Positions 25,294 to 35,077 of a stretch of DNA of 64,000 nt are shown here, in pieces. Position 1 is the stretch's first letter. The number at the start of each line of letters is the position of its first letter. The notes below the pieces were generated by a model that made no database searches, was not told the DNA's origin, and saw nothing but the letters and a program-made list of their open reading frames with translations. The DNA comes from Pedobacter psychrotolerans. Its GTDB lineage: Bacteria; Bacteroidota; Bacteroidia; Sphingobacteriales; Sphingobacteriaceae. Both the position numbers and the translations under genes were made by a program. The stretch is from positions 32,405-96,404 of the forward strand of contig NZ_SLWO01000007.1 in NCBI RefSeq assembly GCF_004340665.1. The letters run 5' to 3'.

Positions 25294-25677
25294 TCAAGCC
25301 TGTAGAATAAAGGCTTTAGGCGGTTGGAATATAGTGAAAGTTCGGTGTACAGTATTGAGCACCGGACGTTGTGGATAGATAACCTTGATGGTTGACTTTT
25401 TAAAGGCAAAAGAAGCTGCAGCTACAGGCAGCGCTTCCATGTGATGGCTCCGCTGATTTTCCCTTTCCTGTTTTTTTTCTTTTTCCTCGGCCAGCTTTAG
25501 TTTCTTCATTAAAAAACACTTGCCATTACAATGCATCCAGGGTCTATCTCTGTTTTCGCATAGCTTTTCTGAAATATACTTCTGGTTTAACTCAAAACCT
25601 GCATAAATGAAAAAACGCGAACAGTTGGATCCGATCAGTGCGACTAATAATGATATGGCAATAAACCTGTTCAACAT
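25294..25677 (-). CDS. Small Cys-containing protein with CNGKC motif
   Basis: A 127-residue protein beginning with a hydrophobic helix (RFIAISLLVALIGSNCSRFFIYAGF), either a signal-anchor or signal peptide. It then carries the conserved block YISEKLCENRDRPWMHCNGKC followed by FLMKKL and a lysine/glutamate-rich stretch. Proteins with a LCENKD..HCNGKC block recur in Bacteroidota near TonB receptors and copper or iron uptake genes. The spaced cysteines (C-x9-C-x3-C) suggest metal handling, but no function is established. It is close to the siderophore receptor/PepSY pair and the His-tailed lipoprotein, but not contiguous with them. Confidence 0.7.
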   Translation of the reverse strand: MLNRFIAISLLVALIGSNCSRFFIYAGFELNQKYISEKLCENRDRPWMHCNGKCFLMKKLKLAEEKEKKQERENQRSHHMEALPVAAASFAFKKSTIKVIYPQRPVLNTVHRTFTIFQPPKAFILQA

Positions 25678-25789
25678 TCAGCCGCAAAGATATAGAATAC
25701 AGATTTCAAAAATGAAACAAAATCCATAATATTAATCAATCTATACCATAATGAAAAATCGTATTTAACCGATGAAACATTAGATTAGC

Positions 25790-28700
25790 TTATCCTACCT
25801 CGCTGTTCCGCTTATGCTTCTCCACAAACTCTGTTGGTGTGAGTTCGAACTGGGTGTAAAAACATTTACTGAAATAAGAATGCGAATTGAAACCCACCAT
25901 ATAGCCGATCTCGGCGATGGTGTATTCCTGTTCAATCAATAACTTGGCGGCCATCTTCAAGCGGATAATCCGGACAAATTCATTTGGCACATGCCCGGTT
26001 TTGGCTTTGATCTTTTTGTACAAACTCGATCGGCTGAGGCCTACTTCCCTGCCCAGGTCTTCTACCGAAAGTCGCGGATCAGCAATTCTGGCTTCGATAA
26101 TCTGCGTGATTTTCTCCAGAAACTTTTTATCCCGGTTTCCGGTATTGAGAATTTCTGTCCCCTCGAGCGGGTTTTGGGCGAAGCGTTGTTTTAAATTCGA
26201 CTGCAATTCGAGCAGATTTTTGATAATTAGCGACAGTTGTTTCCATTTAAATGGTTTCGAAATATAAGCATCGGCCCCACTTTCCAATCCCTGTATCTCC
26301 GCTTCCGTATTGGTTTTAGCCGTGAGCAAAACCACTGGTAAATGGCTATAATCGATATCATTCTTAATGATTTTACACAACTCAATCCCATCTATTACGG
26401 GCATCATCACATCAGAAATCACCAGATCAACATGATGGTTATCCAATTGCTTCAGTCCTTCTTTTCCATTTTTCGCCTTTAAGATATGGTAGCCCTCTGC
26501 TATAAAGCTTTTGGAAAGAAAATCCAGCAGCGAAGGGTCGTCTTCCACCACCAGAACCGTTTGCTTTCCTTCATGTTCTGCGTTTACTTCTTCCAGCTCC
26601 AGAGCTGGCGCAACTTCATATTGACGAAATGGAATGAGCACGGTAAAAATGGTTTTCACGCCTTCTTCACTTTGTACTTCGAGCCTGCCGCCATGTTTTT
26701 CAGTCAGCGATTTAGCTAGTGCCAGTCCGATGCCCGTGCCACCCAGGTTGGTGTACTGATGCTCTTCGGTTGACACTTTAAAGAACTTTTTAAAGATCGA
26801 ATCAAGCTGTGCTTTCGGAATTCCAATGCCATCATCCTCTACACTAATAGAAATCATTTCTTCGCCATTGACATCAATCTGCAATGCATTGATTTTAATT
26901 TCCAGTTTTTTCCTCGCGAATTTGAATGCATTGATCAGTAAATTACTCAGAATCTTCATCAGGGCTTCCGGATCGGCATGGATTTCCAGTTTTTTAAATG
27001 CACTGACCACAACAAATTGCAGATCTTTTTTAATAGCAATTGGCGAGAAACGATCGCGGATGCTATTGATTAAATATATCAGTTCTAACGGTTCAGGATG
27101 GATTTCAAAAATATCGCTCTCAATGCGTCTGAAATCGAGCAATTGATTGACCAGTGTGAGCAAGCGATCTGAGTTTTCTTCCATCACCAGCAACTGTTCC
27201 ATACTTTCCGGATCTTTCTTTTTTCTGGTTAGGAGTTGTTCCAAAGGAGCAATAATGAGCGAAAGCGGGGTACGTACTTCATGCGCCATGGCCGTAAAAA
27301 ACTCTATTTTCTGTTTATAAAAATCCTGCTCACTTTTATTCTTAAGTCGTTCCAGCTTAATTTCATTTCGCTTACGCTCTTTTTCATACACGAATCGGCG
27401 TAACCAGATGGCTCCGGAAACGAGTGCAATCAAGTAGATAATATAAGCCGTTATACTTTTGTAAAATGGTGGCAAAATTTTAATCTTGATACTGGAAACT
27501 TCTCCAATGCCTGTACCTGAATCATCTATCACTTTCACCTGAAAATGGTATTCCCCGGCTGGTAAATTGGTATAAGTAGCCTTGCGCTGGCTGCCTACAT
27601 TATTCCAGCTTTTATCAAAGCCTTCCATTTTGAAGGCATATTGGAGTTTATTAGGTGCAATAAAACTGAGTGAGGCGTATTCTACGCTCAACACCGATTG
27701 GTTATGATTTAGAACAATTTCATGAGTATAGTTGATGGATTGCTTTATCGGACTGTTTTCATCGTTCAGATCAAGGTCTTTATTGAACAACTGAAAATTA
27801 GTAAAACTTACTTTTGGAATGGCGGCACGGCTTTTTACTTGATCGGGTAGGAACGAATTGAAGCCGTTGATGCCTCCAAAATAAAGTTTACCTGCTGAAT
27901 CTTTGTAATAGGCTTTATAATTGTATTGCTGGCTTTGCAGGTTATCCCATTTCCCAAAACTTCTTTTGGTTTTGGTTTTTGGGTTATATTCAAAAATGCC
28001 GCTGTTGGTAGAAAACCATAACTTCCCGGCCTGGTCTTTTACAATGCCATAAATTACGGCACTGCGGATCCAGTTTTCCTCATCAAAAGCATTAAACTTT
28101 CCTGTCTTTTTATTAAGCACATTCAGGCCGCTGCCATCCGTTCCCAGCCAAAGGTTGCCTTCTCCATCATCCAGCATGCAAATCACTTTATTGGAACTGA
28201 TGGAACCTGGTTTTTGCGAATAGGCATATTGAGTGAGGTGGTTATTTTGATCCATCCTGATCAAACCATTGTCATAGGTGGCAATCCAGATGATCATATC
28301 TTCATCTTGGTACACCTGATAGATACAGCTTTTATCCAGATTTTTTCCTTTGATGCGGATGAAACGGTCATTTTGCTGATCGTAAAGATTCAAACCTGAA
28401 ATGGTAGATACCCAGATACGCCCCTGCCGGTCTTCATCAATGGAATACACGCTGTTATCACTCAGCGAAGCCGGATTGGCCGGATCACTTTTATAACGCC
28501 TGATTTTTCCGGTATGGGGATTCAGGATATTCACTCCACCGGTGTACATACCAATCCAGATGTTGCCTGTTTTATCCTGATAAAGTGCATGAATATTGTG
28601 GTAAGAAAGGCTATCCTGCCCAGCTGAAAAAGGAAATTTGCGGAAAGATTTATCGGCCGTATTGAAATAGTTTAGGCCGCCATCTTCGGTACCAATCCAC

Positions 28701-29821
28701 ATATGACCGGGTTTAGTTTCCAGAAAGGCACTCACTGCGTTTCCTGAAAGGGAATTTTTAACGCCCGATGGATAATAAAACTCAAAGCCCGAACTTCCCT
28801 CGTGATAATAATTGAGTCCACCAAAATAGGTACCTACCCAAATGCCCCCTTCCCGATCTTTAAAAACATTGTATACCGCATCATCATTAATGCTGAAGGG
28901 ATCATGGTTTTTTTTCTGATAAACGGTGAAGCGGTTATTTTTCCGGTCGAAGATGTTTAAACCTTTTTCCGTTCCTAAACAGATGTAACCGGGTTTGGGT
29001 TCATAAATGGCTCTTACAATATTATCGCTGATGGAATTTCCCGACGATTTCTGGTAAATGGTGAATTGGTTTGTACGCTTATTCCAGAAGTTTAAGCCAC
29101 CAGCCATGGTACCGATCCAGATATCGCCATTGCCATCTTTGTACAAATCGAGAATCACATTGCTTGAAAGTTTTGCCACTGGCGATGAGGTATTGTATTG
29201 CCTGATCTGATTGGTTTTCGGATTTAATACATCAATGCCTTTGCCATAAGTACCCATCCAGATCTCCCCGGCATCATCCTGAAGGATTTTAGAGACTTCG
29301 TTTGAAGCTATTGCTGGTGAAGATGTGGTATGGAAGCGCTTCATTTTCTGGCCTTTTGGCGAGTAAACAAAAACACCTTTTTCTTTGGTGGCGATCCAGA
29401 TATCGCCATTTTTGGCACGGATTACATCATTAATAAAGTAATGCTGCAGTGGTTTAAAAAGGCTAAACTTTTCGGTTTCGAGGTTGAAGATATAGATTCC
29501 CTCATCAGTACCGATCCAAAAGGTTTTCGCATCGTACTTAAAAATTTTGCGGATGAAGTTGTTGCCCAAACTTCCGGGGATGCCTTTCTGGAACTGGAAA
29601 GATTTAAAATCGTAGCCATCAAAACGGCTCAGGCCGTATTTGGTACCGAACCACATGTAGCCCTGATCATCCTGCTCAATATCCCAGATGGTGTTGGCGC
29701 ACAAACCATCGGATACAGTATAATGCCGAAAGAAAATTTTCTGAGCGGTGGCATACTGTAAAATAAGTAAGCTAAAAAAAAGGAGCAGGACTATTGCCCT
29801 GCTTATCTTTTTGATTATCAT
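25790..29821 (-). CDS. Hybrid two-component sensor/regulator (HTCS) of a polysaccharide locus
   Basis: A 1343-residue one-protein signalling system. A signal peptide (1-26) leads into two seven-bladed propellers made of about fourteen repeats such as GNIWIGMYTGGVNIL and GEIWMGTYGKG (about 30-680). A Y_Y_Y domain follows (about 690-780; LPAGEYHFQVKV), then one membrane helix (about 783-803). The cytoplasmic part has HisKA with MAHEVRTPLS near 843, HATPase (NLLINAFKFA near 959, GGTGIGLALA near 1025), a receiver domain (VVEDDPS near 1085, phospho-Asp in LVISDVMMP) and an AraC-type HTH (about 1230-1335). In this family an oligosaccharide bound in the periplasm induces the adjacent PUL. It is the last gene of the SusCD/GH43/GH5 cluster. 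Confidence 0.95.
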   Translation of the reverse strand: MIIKKISRAIVLLLFFSLLILQYATAQKIFFRHYTVSDGLCANTIWDIEQDDQGYMWFGTKYGLSRFDGYDFKSFQFQKGIPGSLGNNFIRKIFKYDAKTFWIGTDEGIYIFNLETEKFSLFKPLQHYFINDVIRAKNGDIWIATKEKGVFVYSPKGQKMKRFHTTSSPAIASNEVSKILQDDAGEIWMGTYGKGIDVLNPKTNQIRQYNTSSPVAKLSSNVILDLYKDGNGDIWIGTMAGGLNFWNKRTNQFTIYQKSSGNSISDNIVRAIYEPKPGYICLGTEKGLNIFDRKNNRFTVYQKKNHDPFSINDDAVYNVFKDREGGIWVGTYFGGLNYYHEGSSGFEFYYPSGVKNSLSGNAVSAFLETKPGHMWIGTEDGGLNYFNTADKSFRKFPFSAGQDSLSYHNIHALYQDKTGNIWIGMYTGGVNILNPHTGKIRRYKSDPANPASLSDNSVYSIDEDRQGRIWVSTISGLNLYDQQNDRFIRIKGKNLDKSCIYQVYQDEDMIIWIATYDNGLIRMDQNNHLTQYAYSQKPGSISSNKVICMLDDGEGNLWLGTDGSGLNVLNKKTGKFNAFDEENWIRSAVIYGIVKDQAGKLWFSTNSGIFEYNPKTKTKRSFGKWDNLQSQQYNYKAYYKDSAGKLYFGGINGFNSFLPDQVKSRAAIPKVSFTNFQLFNKDLDLNDENSPIKQSINYTHEIVLNHNQSVLSVEYASLSFIAPNKLQYAFKMEGFDKSWNNVGSQRKATYTNLPAGEYHFQVKVIDDSGTGIGEVSSIKIKILPPFYKSITAYIIYLIALVSGAIWLRRFVYEKERKRNEIKLERLKNKSEQDFYKQKIEFFTAMAHEVRTPLSLIIAPLEQLLTRKKKDPESMEQLLVMEENSDRLLTLVNQLLDFRRIESDIFEIHPEPLELIYLINSIRDRFSPIAIKKDLQFVVVSAFKKLEIHADPEALMKILSNLLINAFKFARKKLEIKINALQIDVNGEEMISISVEDDGIGIPKAQLDSIFKKFFKVSTEEHQYTNLGGTGIGLALAKSLTEKHGGRLEVQSEEGVKTIFTVLIPFRQYEVAPALELEEVNAEHEGKQTVLVVEDDPSLLDFLSKSFIAEGYHILKAKNGKEGLKQLDNHHVDLVISDVMMPVIDGIELCKIIKNDIDYSHLPVVLLTAKTNTEAEIQGLESGADAYISKPFKWKQLSLIIKNLLELQSNLKQRFAQNPLEGTEILNTGNRDKKFLEKITQIIEARIADPRLSVEDLGREVGLSRSSLYKKIKAKTGHVPNEFVRIIRLKMAAKLLIEQEYTIAEIGYMVGFNSHSYFSKCFYTQFELTPTEFVEKHKRNSEVG

Positions 29822-29869
29822 AAATGGCTAGATAGGTTTCACAAGGTAGTGAAATTGCCTTTTGCGGCT

Positions 29870-30949
29870 TTATTTAATATCGTTCAATTTTTTAATCAGC
29901 TCAACTTCTTCCTTTTTGTAGGGCGTTCCATCTTTTCTGAACACTTCATGAAACCATTCTTTTGGTTCTTCTCCGTTTGGAAGTGGGGTATCCCAGGCGT
30001 ATTTGGTGTTTGATTTTCCATCTACCAATCCCCAGTTAATGGCACCGATGTTTTCTTTCTTCAAGATAGGCATCACATTTTCAAAGAGGCTGCCACGGGT
30101 ACGGGCCATGTATTCGGTACAGATCATTGGCCTTCCGTGCGAGCGCAACATGTCAATTACGCGTTGATGCCATTGCGGTTCTTCATAATCGTGGTAAGTG
30201 ATCACATCAGAATTTAAAGCTTGAAAAGCATTCAATTCTTTGTAATCCCATGCCCAAATTCCGGCACTAATCGGTTGCTCCGGATTAACCGCCCTTGCCC
30301 AGGTAAACACACTTTTCAACAGTGGGTATGAAGTGGTTAACTTGCCTGAATTTCCAGGCTCATTGTATAAATCCCATAATAAAATGCGTTTATCGGCTTT
30401 GAAACGGGTCATTACATCCTTCACATATTTTTCGAGTGCTGGAAAATTAGCTGCATTTTTTGAATCCGGATCGCCTGGATCCTGTACCCATCCCGAATTG
30501 TGGATACCTGGTTTTGGTCCCGGTTGTTTACCAATTTTGGCCTGCTTGTTCCAGCAATCATCAAAAAACACAAAAACGGTTTTAATTTTATGCTTGTTGG
30601 CAATGGTCAGGTATTGATCCATTCTTTTTTTGAAACCTTCCTGATCCTGTTTCCAGGCCAGGCTGTGGAGGTACACCCGCATGGTGTTGAAGCCAATGCT
30701 TTCTGCCCAACCCAGTTCTTTATCAATGGTTGCCGGATCGAAGGTATCGGCCTGCCACATTTCCAACTGGTTGATGGCTGTACTGGGCAAAAAATCGGCT
30801 CCGTTAATCCATTTATATTGTTTGTACCAGGCATTGGCTTTTTCTATAGACCATACCTTGCCTACAATTGGTGTAGCTTCCTGTGCCTTTACCATCGTGG
30901 TAGCGCTTAAAAGGGCGAGTAATAAAAGATTAAAATATTTTTTCATCAT
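29870..30949 (-). CDS. GH5-like (cellulase-family) glycoside hydrolase
   Basis: A 359-residue secreted enzyme with a signal peptide (1-22, ending VKAQE). The TIM-barrel pattern of clan GH-A is visible: GFNTMRVYLHSLAW, TVFVFFDDCW, ILLWDLYNEPGN with the likely acid/base Glu (about 197), VITYHDYEEPQWH, PMICTEYMAR with the likely nucleophile Glu (about 279), and INWGLVDGKSNTKYAW. This is close to the cellulase/1,4-beta-xylanase group annotated in Bacteroidota PULs. Its partners are two GH43 enzymes, SusCD and the HTCS. The exact GH subfamily and bond specificity cannot be read from sequence alone; a backbone endo-activity on an arabinose-containing glycan is the simplest reading. Confidence 0.82.
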   Translation of the reverse strand: MMKKYFNLLLLALLSATTMVKAQEATPIVGKVWSIEKANAWYKQYKWINGADFLPSTAINQLEMWQADTFDPATIDKELGWAESIGFNTMRVYLHSLAWKQDQEGFKKRMDQYLTIANKHKIKTVFVFFDDCWNKQAKIGKQPGPKPGIHNSGWVQDPGDPDSKNAANFPALEKYVKDVMTRFKADKRILLWDLYNEPGNSGKLTTSYPLLKSVFTWARAVNPEQPISAGIWAWDYKELNAFQALNSDVITYHDYEEPQWHQRVIDMLRSHGRPMICTEYMARTRGSLFENVMPILKKENIGAINWGLVDGKSNTKYAWDTPLPNGEEPKEWFHEVFRKDGTPYKKEEVELIKKLNDIK

Positions 30950-30987
30950 ATCAATTTTAGGTGTTGTCCGGCTTTTGCCGAACCAGC

Positions 30988-32034
30988 TTATTTATTTTGT
31001 GAGGGAATATTGAGCTCCTGATCAGTTTTCAGTGGAATCCCAAAATTTGGCGACCCATCTGCATTCCAGGTAAATTTTTGGGCTCTTGGAGAACGCTGTC
31101 CGCCGCAGCCTTGCCCCGGACCAGAATTGGCATGATACAAAATCCAGTCTTCCTTTCCATCTGGCGATTTAAAAAAGGAGTTATGACCAGGCGCATACAC
31201 CCCATTTTCTGGCGATTGCTTAAATACAGGTTCTTGGCTTTTTACCCATGAAGATGCATCCAATAGGTTTTTGCCTTTCAGCGTTAACATGCCTAATGCG
31301 TAGAAATCTGTCCAGCAACCACTGGCCGAATAAATCAGAAAGACCTTACCCTTGTTGACGAGCACTTGCGGTCCTTCATTCACATCTACGTGAGGTGGAT
31401 TGTTGGGATCATTCAGGTCGCCGTGTTTTTCCCATTCAAACTGAGGGGTAGAAATTTTGTGGCGTTCGCCATCAAGTGTCCAGGGATTTTTCATTTTTGC
31501 GATATAAATTTCCTGTTTCTGGTTGATGTCTCCCTCCCATCCTGCCCAGATCATGTAGAGCTGTTTCTGGTAAATGAAGACTGAACCATCAATGGCCCAT
31601 TTGTTGGTGGCATCGCCTACTTTGCCTTTGAATACCCATTCGCCTTGTAAAGGATCTTTGGATGAATTTTCCAGCACATACATGCGGTGGTTTTTGTTAT
31701 TGCCGTCATCAGCAGCGAAATACACATACCATTTGCCATTAATAAAGTGAATTTCTGGTGCCCAGAGTTCTTTTGAATAGGCTTTGCCAGCGGGTGGCAC
31801 AAAAATAGTTTTCTTATCGGCCGTTTTAAGATCTGCCAGGTTTTTCGTTTTCCAGATCACCAGCTTATTTTGCATGGTTTGGGTATAGTAATAGTAGCCA
31901 TCTTTATAAATGCTCCAGGGATCTGCTCCTGATGGCAGCAATGGGTTTTTAAAAGTTTGCGCCAGGCCCATCTGTGCGATGAACATCAGCAGCAAACTCA
32001 GTACAATGCGGTATTTTTTAATGTGTTTATTCAT
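30988..32034 (-). CDS. GH43 family glycoside hydrolase
   Basis: A 348-residue protein with a signal peptide (to about LAQTF). The five-bladed propeller triad of GH43 is visible: catalytic base Asp in SGADPWSIYKDGYYYY (about 37), pKa-modulating Asp in WAIDGSVF, and acid Glu in VNEGPQ. Further family strands are LWAPEIHFINGKWYVYFAADDG and WILYHANSGPGQGCGGQRSPR. GH43 enzymes act mainly as arabinofuranosidases, arabinanases or xylosidases. The start lies 1 bp after the stop of a second GH43 gene, with which it shares most motifs, so the two are tandem paralogues in one operon. Confidence 0.9.
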   Translation of the reverse strand: MNKHIKKYRIVLSLLLMFIAQMGLAQTFKNPLLPSGADPWSIYKDGYYYYTQTMQNKLVIWKTKNLADLKTADKKTIFVPPAGKAYSKELWAPEIHFINGKWYVYFAADDGNNKNHRMYVLENSSKDPLQGEWVFKGKVGDATNKWAIDGSVFIYQKQLYMIWAGWEGDINQKQEIYIAKMKNPWTLDGERHKISTPQFEWEKHGDLNDPNNPPHVDVNEGPQVLVNKGKVFLIYSASGCWTDFYALGMLTLKGKNLLDASSWVKSQEPVFKQSPENGVYAPGHNSFFKSPDGKEDWILYHANSGPGQGCGGQRSPRAQKFTWNADGSPNFGIPLKTDQELNIPSQNK

Positions 32035-32035
32035 G

Positions 32036-33124
32036 TTATTGTTCTCCGGAAGGCTTACTGATCTGCAATCCTGTTGCTACTGGCACGCCAAAATCCGGAC
32101 TGCCGTCGGTTTTAAAGGTAAATTTTTGCATCCTCACGTTTCTTCTGTCTGCACAGCCCTGGTTAGTTTCTGAATTGGCGTGGTAAACAATCCAGTTTTC
32201 TTTGCCATCTGGCGATTTGAAAAAAGAATTGTGCCCCGGGCCAAAAGCATTGCTTTGTGGTTGTTTGCTAAACACAGGCTGGGCAGACTTCTGCCAATCG
32301 GCTTTCACCAAAGGATCTCCCCCGGTTTTAAGGCTCAACATGCCTAAAGCATAATCATCTGTTCCGCAATAACTCGCTGAATAAATCAGAAAAGCTTTAT
32401 TATCAGGCGATATCAATGCCTGTGGGCCTTCATTTACACCAAATCCATTTTTTTCCCATCCGTATTCCGGCTCTGTTAACTTAGTTGCTGATCCTACTAA
32501 GGTAAAAGGATTTAGCATCTTCGCTATGTAAATATTTTGTGTCAAATTCACATTGGTTACATCGGGTCTTCCGCACCACATGAAGTAGCGGCTGCCATTC
32601 ATCTCGAGGATTGAACCATCAATTGCCCAGAAATCGGTATCAGCAGTAAAAATCCGGCCTTTATCAACCCAGGTTCCGGTGGTTGGATCTGCACTGCTAT
32701 TTTCGAGTACCCAGGTCCGCTGACTGATATCTGCGCCATTACCAGCGGTGTAATAAATGTACCATTTACCATCAAAGAAGTATAATTCCGGTGCCCAAAT
32801 GTTTCTGGAATTGGCTGCACCTGCTGTCGGAACGAATACCGTTTTTGGAATGGCCGCACTCAGTTTAGACATAGCCGTAGTGGCCCATAAACTAATGGAA
32901 CTTCCATTGGTTTGTAAGTAATAATATACCCCGTCTTTCTGATAAACAGAAGGATCGGCTCCGTTCATTAACGGGTTGGAAAAGGTGCCTGCTGTTGGAG
33001 GTGGAATGACTGGCTCAATTGGAACGGGATTGTCAGTTTTCCCGCAGGAAATACTTACAGAAATTAAAATCGCCAGCCCGATGGAATGGAGTTTTAATGT
33101 TTTTATTATGGAGTTGTTTTTCAT
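32036..33124 (-). CDS. GH43 family glycoside hydrolase, lipoprotein
   Basis: A 362-residue protein with a lipoprotein signal ending SISCGKT, so it is probably anchored at the cell surface or periplasmic face, unlike the soluble paralogue downstream. The GH43 triad is present: Asp in NGADPSVYQKDGVYYYL, Asp in WAIDGSIL, Glu in VNEGPQ. Other shared strands are IWAPELYFFDGKWYIYYTAGNG and NWIVYHANSETNQGC. Together with its neighbour it suggests a glycan bearing arabinose or xylose. The gap to SusD upstream holds REP-like repeats, which may lower expression of the enzymes relative to SusCD. Confidence 0.9.
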   Translation of the reverse strand: MKNNSIIKTLKLHSIGLAILISVSISCGKTDNPVPIEPVIPPPTAGTFSNPLMNGADPSVYQKDGVYYYLQTNGSSISLWATTAMSKLSAAIPKTVFVPTAGAANSRNIWAPELYFFDGKWYIYYTAGNGADISQRTWVLENSSADPTTGTWVDKGRIFTADTDFWAIDGSILEMNGSRYFMWCGRPDVTNVNLTQNIYIAKMLNPFTLVGSATKLTEPEYGWEKNGFGVNEGPQALISPDNKAFLIYSASYCGTDDYALGMLSLKTGGDPLVKADWQKSAQPVFSKQPQSNAFGPGHNSFFKSPDGKENWIVYHANSETNQGCADRRNVRMQKFTFKTDGSPDFGVPVATGLQISKPSGEQ

Positions 33125-33204
33125 AGGAAATGATTAAACTTTTATTATTCTTTTTTTGTGAAGGGCAATGAGAGCCACTTCTGTAAACCTTATCCTTAAC
33201 TAAA

Positions 33205-33510
33205 CGTCATTGCGAGCAGATTTTTCATCAGCTGAAGATACGCCTAAGTCATCATTGCGAAGCCAGTTTTTCTCTGGATGAAGCAATCTATCTTACCGTA
33301 AACTCTAAGCAGGAAAGATTGCTTCCCCGAAAATTCGGGGCAGGCTGTCGTGCCTCCTCGCAATGACGATCAAGGTTTAATTTTCTACTAATCGTCATTG
33401 CGAAGCTGGTTTTTCTACAGCTGAAGCAATCTATCTTGCCGTAAACTTTAAGCAGGAAAGATTGCTTCCCTAAAATTCGGGCAGGCTGTCGTGCCTCCTC
33501 GCAATGACGA
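33205..33510. repeat. REP-like inverted-repeat cluster between SusD and GH43
   Basis: Two near-identical units, 33252-33369 and 33392-33510, each begin with CATTGCGAAG, end with CTCGCAATGACGA and contain an inner inverted pair (GAAGCAATCT with AGATTGCTTC). A partial third unit lies at 33205-33240. Each unit can fold into one long cruciform or transcript hairpin. They are not coding and resemble dispersed REP-type repeats of this phylum. Confidence 0.88.
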
Positions 33511-33527
33511 CCATCTTAAGAAGACCT

Positions 33528-35063
33528 TTAATACCTCGGATTCTGCGTTAAATTCGAATTCAAATCAATATCGCTTTGCGGGATCGGATAAAACTCATGT
33601 TTCCCAACAATAAATCCAGTGAAATCTGCATCTCTGCTGGCCAATGCCGGACTTAAATCGCCCCAGCGTGATAAATCTGCCCAGCGCCAGCCTTCTCCCG
33701 CCAATTCTGTTACACGCTCATGCTTCAACTGTGCTAAAAACTGAGTCTGGTTTAAACCCGGTTTTGCAACCGTAAGCGTAGCTAAACCTGCTCTCTGCCT
33801 TACACGATCAACATATTGATAAGCTTCTGCTGTTCTGTTTAAGCCATTAAGGGCTTCCGCATACATCAAAAGTACATCTGCATAACGGATTAAACGGTAG
33901 TTGTTCGGTGAACGGAAACCTTCCTGGTTTCTCCAGTGATCGTTTAATAATTTCCGGAACCATACGCCATTGGCATCAGGTCCGTTGCCATAGCGACTGG
34001 CAAAAGTTTGGCCGTAAACGATTGTAGCATTCGGCCCTGCCGGATTAGCATTATTGAAAATAAGAGATGCCGCCAAACGTGGATCTTGTGCACCTCCAAC
34101 AGTTTTTTCCTGCAAAAATTCATCTACTACCCATCTGCGGGCGGCTCCATCTGAATAACCCACACCCGGTGGCGCAAAGAATTGAGCGATAGATGAACCT
34201 GTATTATTGATTCTGGACTCATCCACATCATCATCTGTACTTTCAGACTGGTTTTCACTAAACTGAATTTCAAAGATAGATTCGCTGTTATTTTCTCTGC
34301 TGATGATAAAGTTATCACGGTAATCTGCAGTTAAAGAATAAGTATTACTTCCGGCACCCGTAACCAGGTAGCCAAAAGCATTGGCCGCTTCCTGATACAT
34401 GCGCTGTTGCAGATAGGTTTTACCTAAAAGTGCGTAAGCAGCTCCTTTTGTTGCACGACCTAAATCTGTCGCCGAATAACTTACAGGTAAATCTGACAAA
34501 GCTTCCGTTAAATCTTTTGCCACTTGTGCATAAGCCTGTTGTGTAGTGGCGTTTGCAGGAACATCTTTCGGCTGTGATGGCTCCAGCATTAAAGGCGGCC
34601 GACCATAATAAAGCGTCAGGTTGAAATAAAATAAGGCCCTTAAAAATTTTGCTTCGGCGATGATTCTTTTCTTATTGGTTTCATCCATCGATATAGCTGG
34701 TACATTTGCAATCACCTGATTAGCCCTGAACACTCCAACATAAAGGTTAAACCAGGTTTGGGATGTTAACCCATCGTTATAATCGGTTTGATTAAAGCGC
34801 ATTAAGTTATTTAATCCACCATCGCCACCAGATCCAAAACCTTCATCAGATTTTAAAATGCCGTGGTAATACATCCAGCGGGAATATAAACTTGCGGTAC
34901 GGTAAAACGTACTGTAAACTGCATTGATGCCTTTTGTTGCATCGTCACCCGTTTTCCAGAAACTGGCAATGGTTGGTGCGTTTGGATTAACTGCATCGAA
35001 ATCTCTTTTACAACCCGCAAAGGCCATAAGTGATGCTGTTAATATGAATATATATTTTTTCAT
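33528..35063 (-). CDS. SusD/RagB family glycan-binding lipoprotein
   Basis: A 511-residue protein with a lipoprotein signal ending AFAGCKRDFDAVNPN. Typical SusD features follow: an N-terminal helical segment with DATKGINAVYSTFY, RAEAKFLRALFYFNL-like text (EAKFLRALFYFNLTLYYGRPPL), TPR-like helices (AQVAKDLTEALSDLP, KGAAYALLGKTYLQ) and the C-terminal YRLIRYADVLLMYAEALN and FYPIPQSDIDLNSNLTQNPRY. It is the surface substrate-binding partner of SusC, encoded 14 bp upstream. Specificity comes from the PUL context. REP-like repeats follow its stop. Confidence 0.93.
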   Translation of the reverse strand: MKKYIFILTASLMAFAGCKRDFDAVNPNAPTIASFWKTGDDATKGINAVYSTFYRTASLYSRWMYYHGILKSDEGFGSGGDGGLNNLMRFNQTDYNDGLTSQTWFNLYVGVFRANQVIANVPAISMDETNKKRIIAEAKFLRALFYFNLTLYYGRPPLMLEPSQPKDVPANATTQQAYAQVAKDLTEALSDLPVSYSATDLGRATKGAAYALLGKTYLQQRMYQEAANAFGYLVTGAGSNTYSLTADYRDNFIISRENNSESIFEIQFSENQSESTDDDVDESRINNTGSSIAQFFAPPGVGYSDGAARRWVVDEFLQEKTVGGAQDPRLAASLIFNNANPAGPNATIVYGQTFASRYGNGPDANGVWFRKLLNDHWRNQEGFRSPNNYRLIRYADVLLMYAEALNGLNRTAEAYQYVDRVRQRAGLATLTVAKPGLNQTQFLAQLKHERVTELAGEGWRWADLSRWGDLSPALASRDADFTGFIVGKHEFYPIPQSDIDLNSNLTQNPRY

Positions 35064-35077
35064 GATTTGTTTTATAA

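Noticed and set aside
29330..29761. Plus-strand 143-codon frame opposite the HTCS propeller
   Set aside because: It arises from the repetitive propeller coding sequence read in antisense.
30500..31013. Plus-strand frames of 110-136 codons opposite the GH5-like gene
   Set aside because: They are antisense to a complete glycoside hydrolase with catalytic motifs.
33205..33510. CRISPR-like direct repeats
   Set aside because: The units are about 118 bp inverted repeats separated by only about 22 bp of unrelated sequence, without regular short repeats or unique spacers; they fit REP-type elements.
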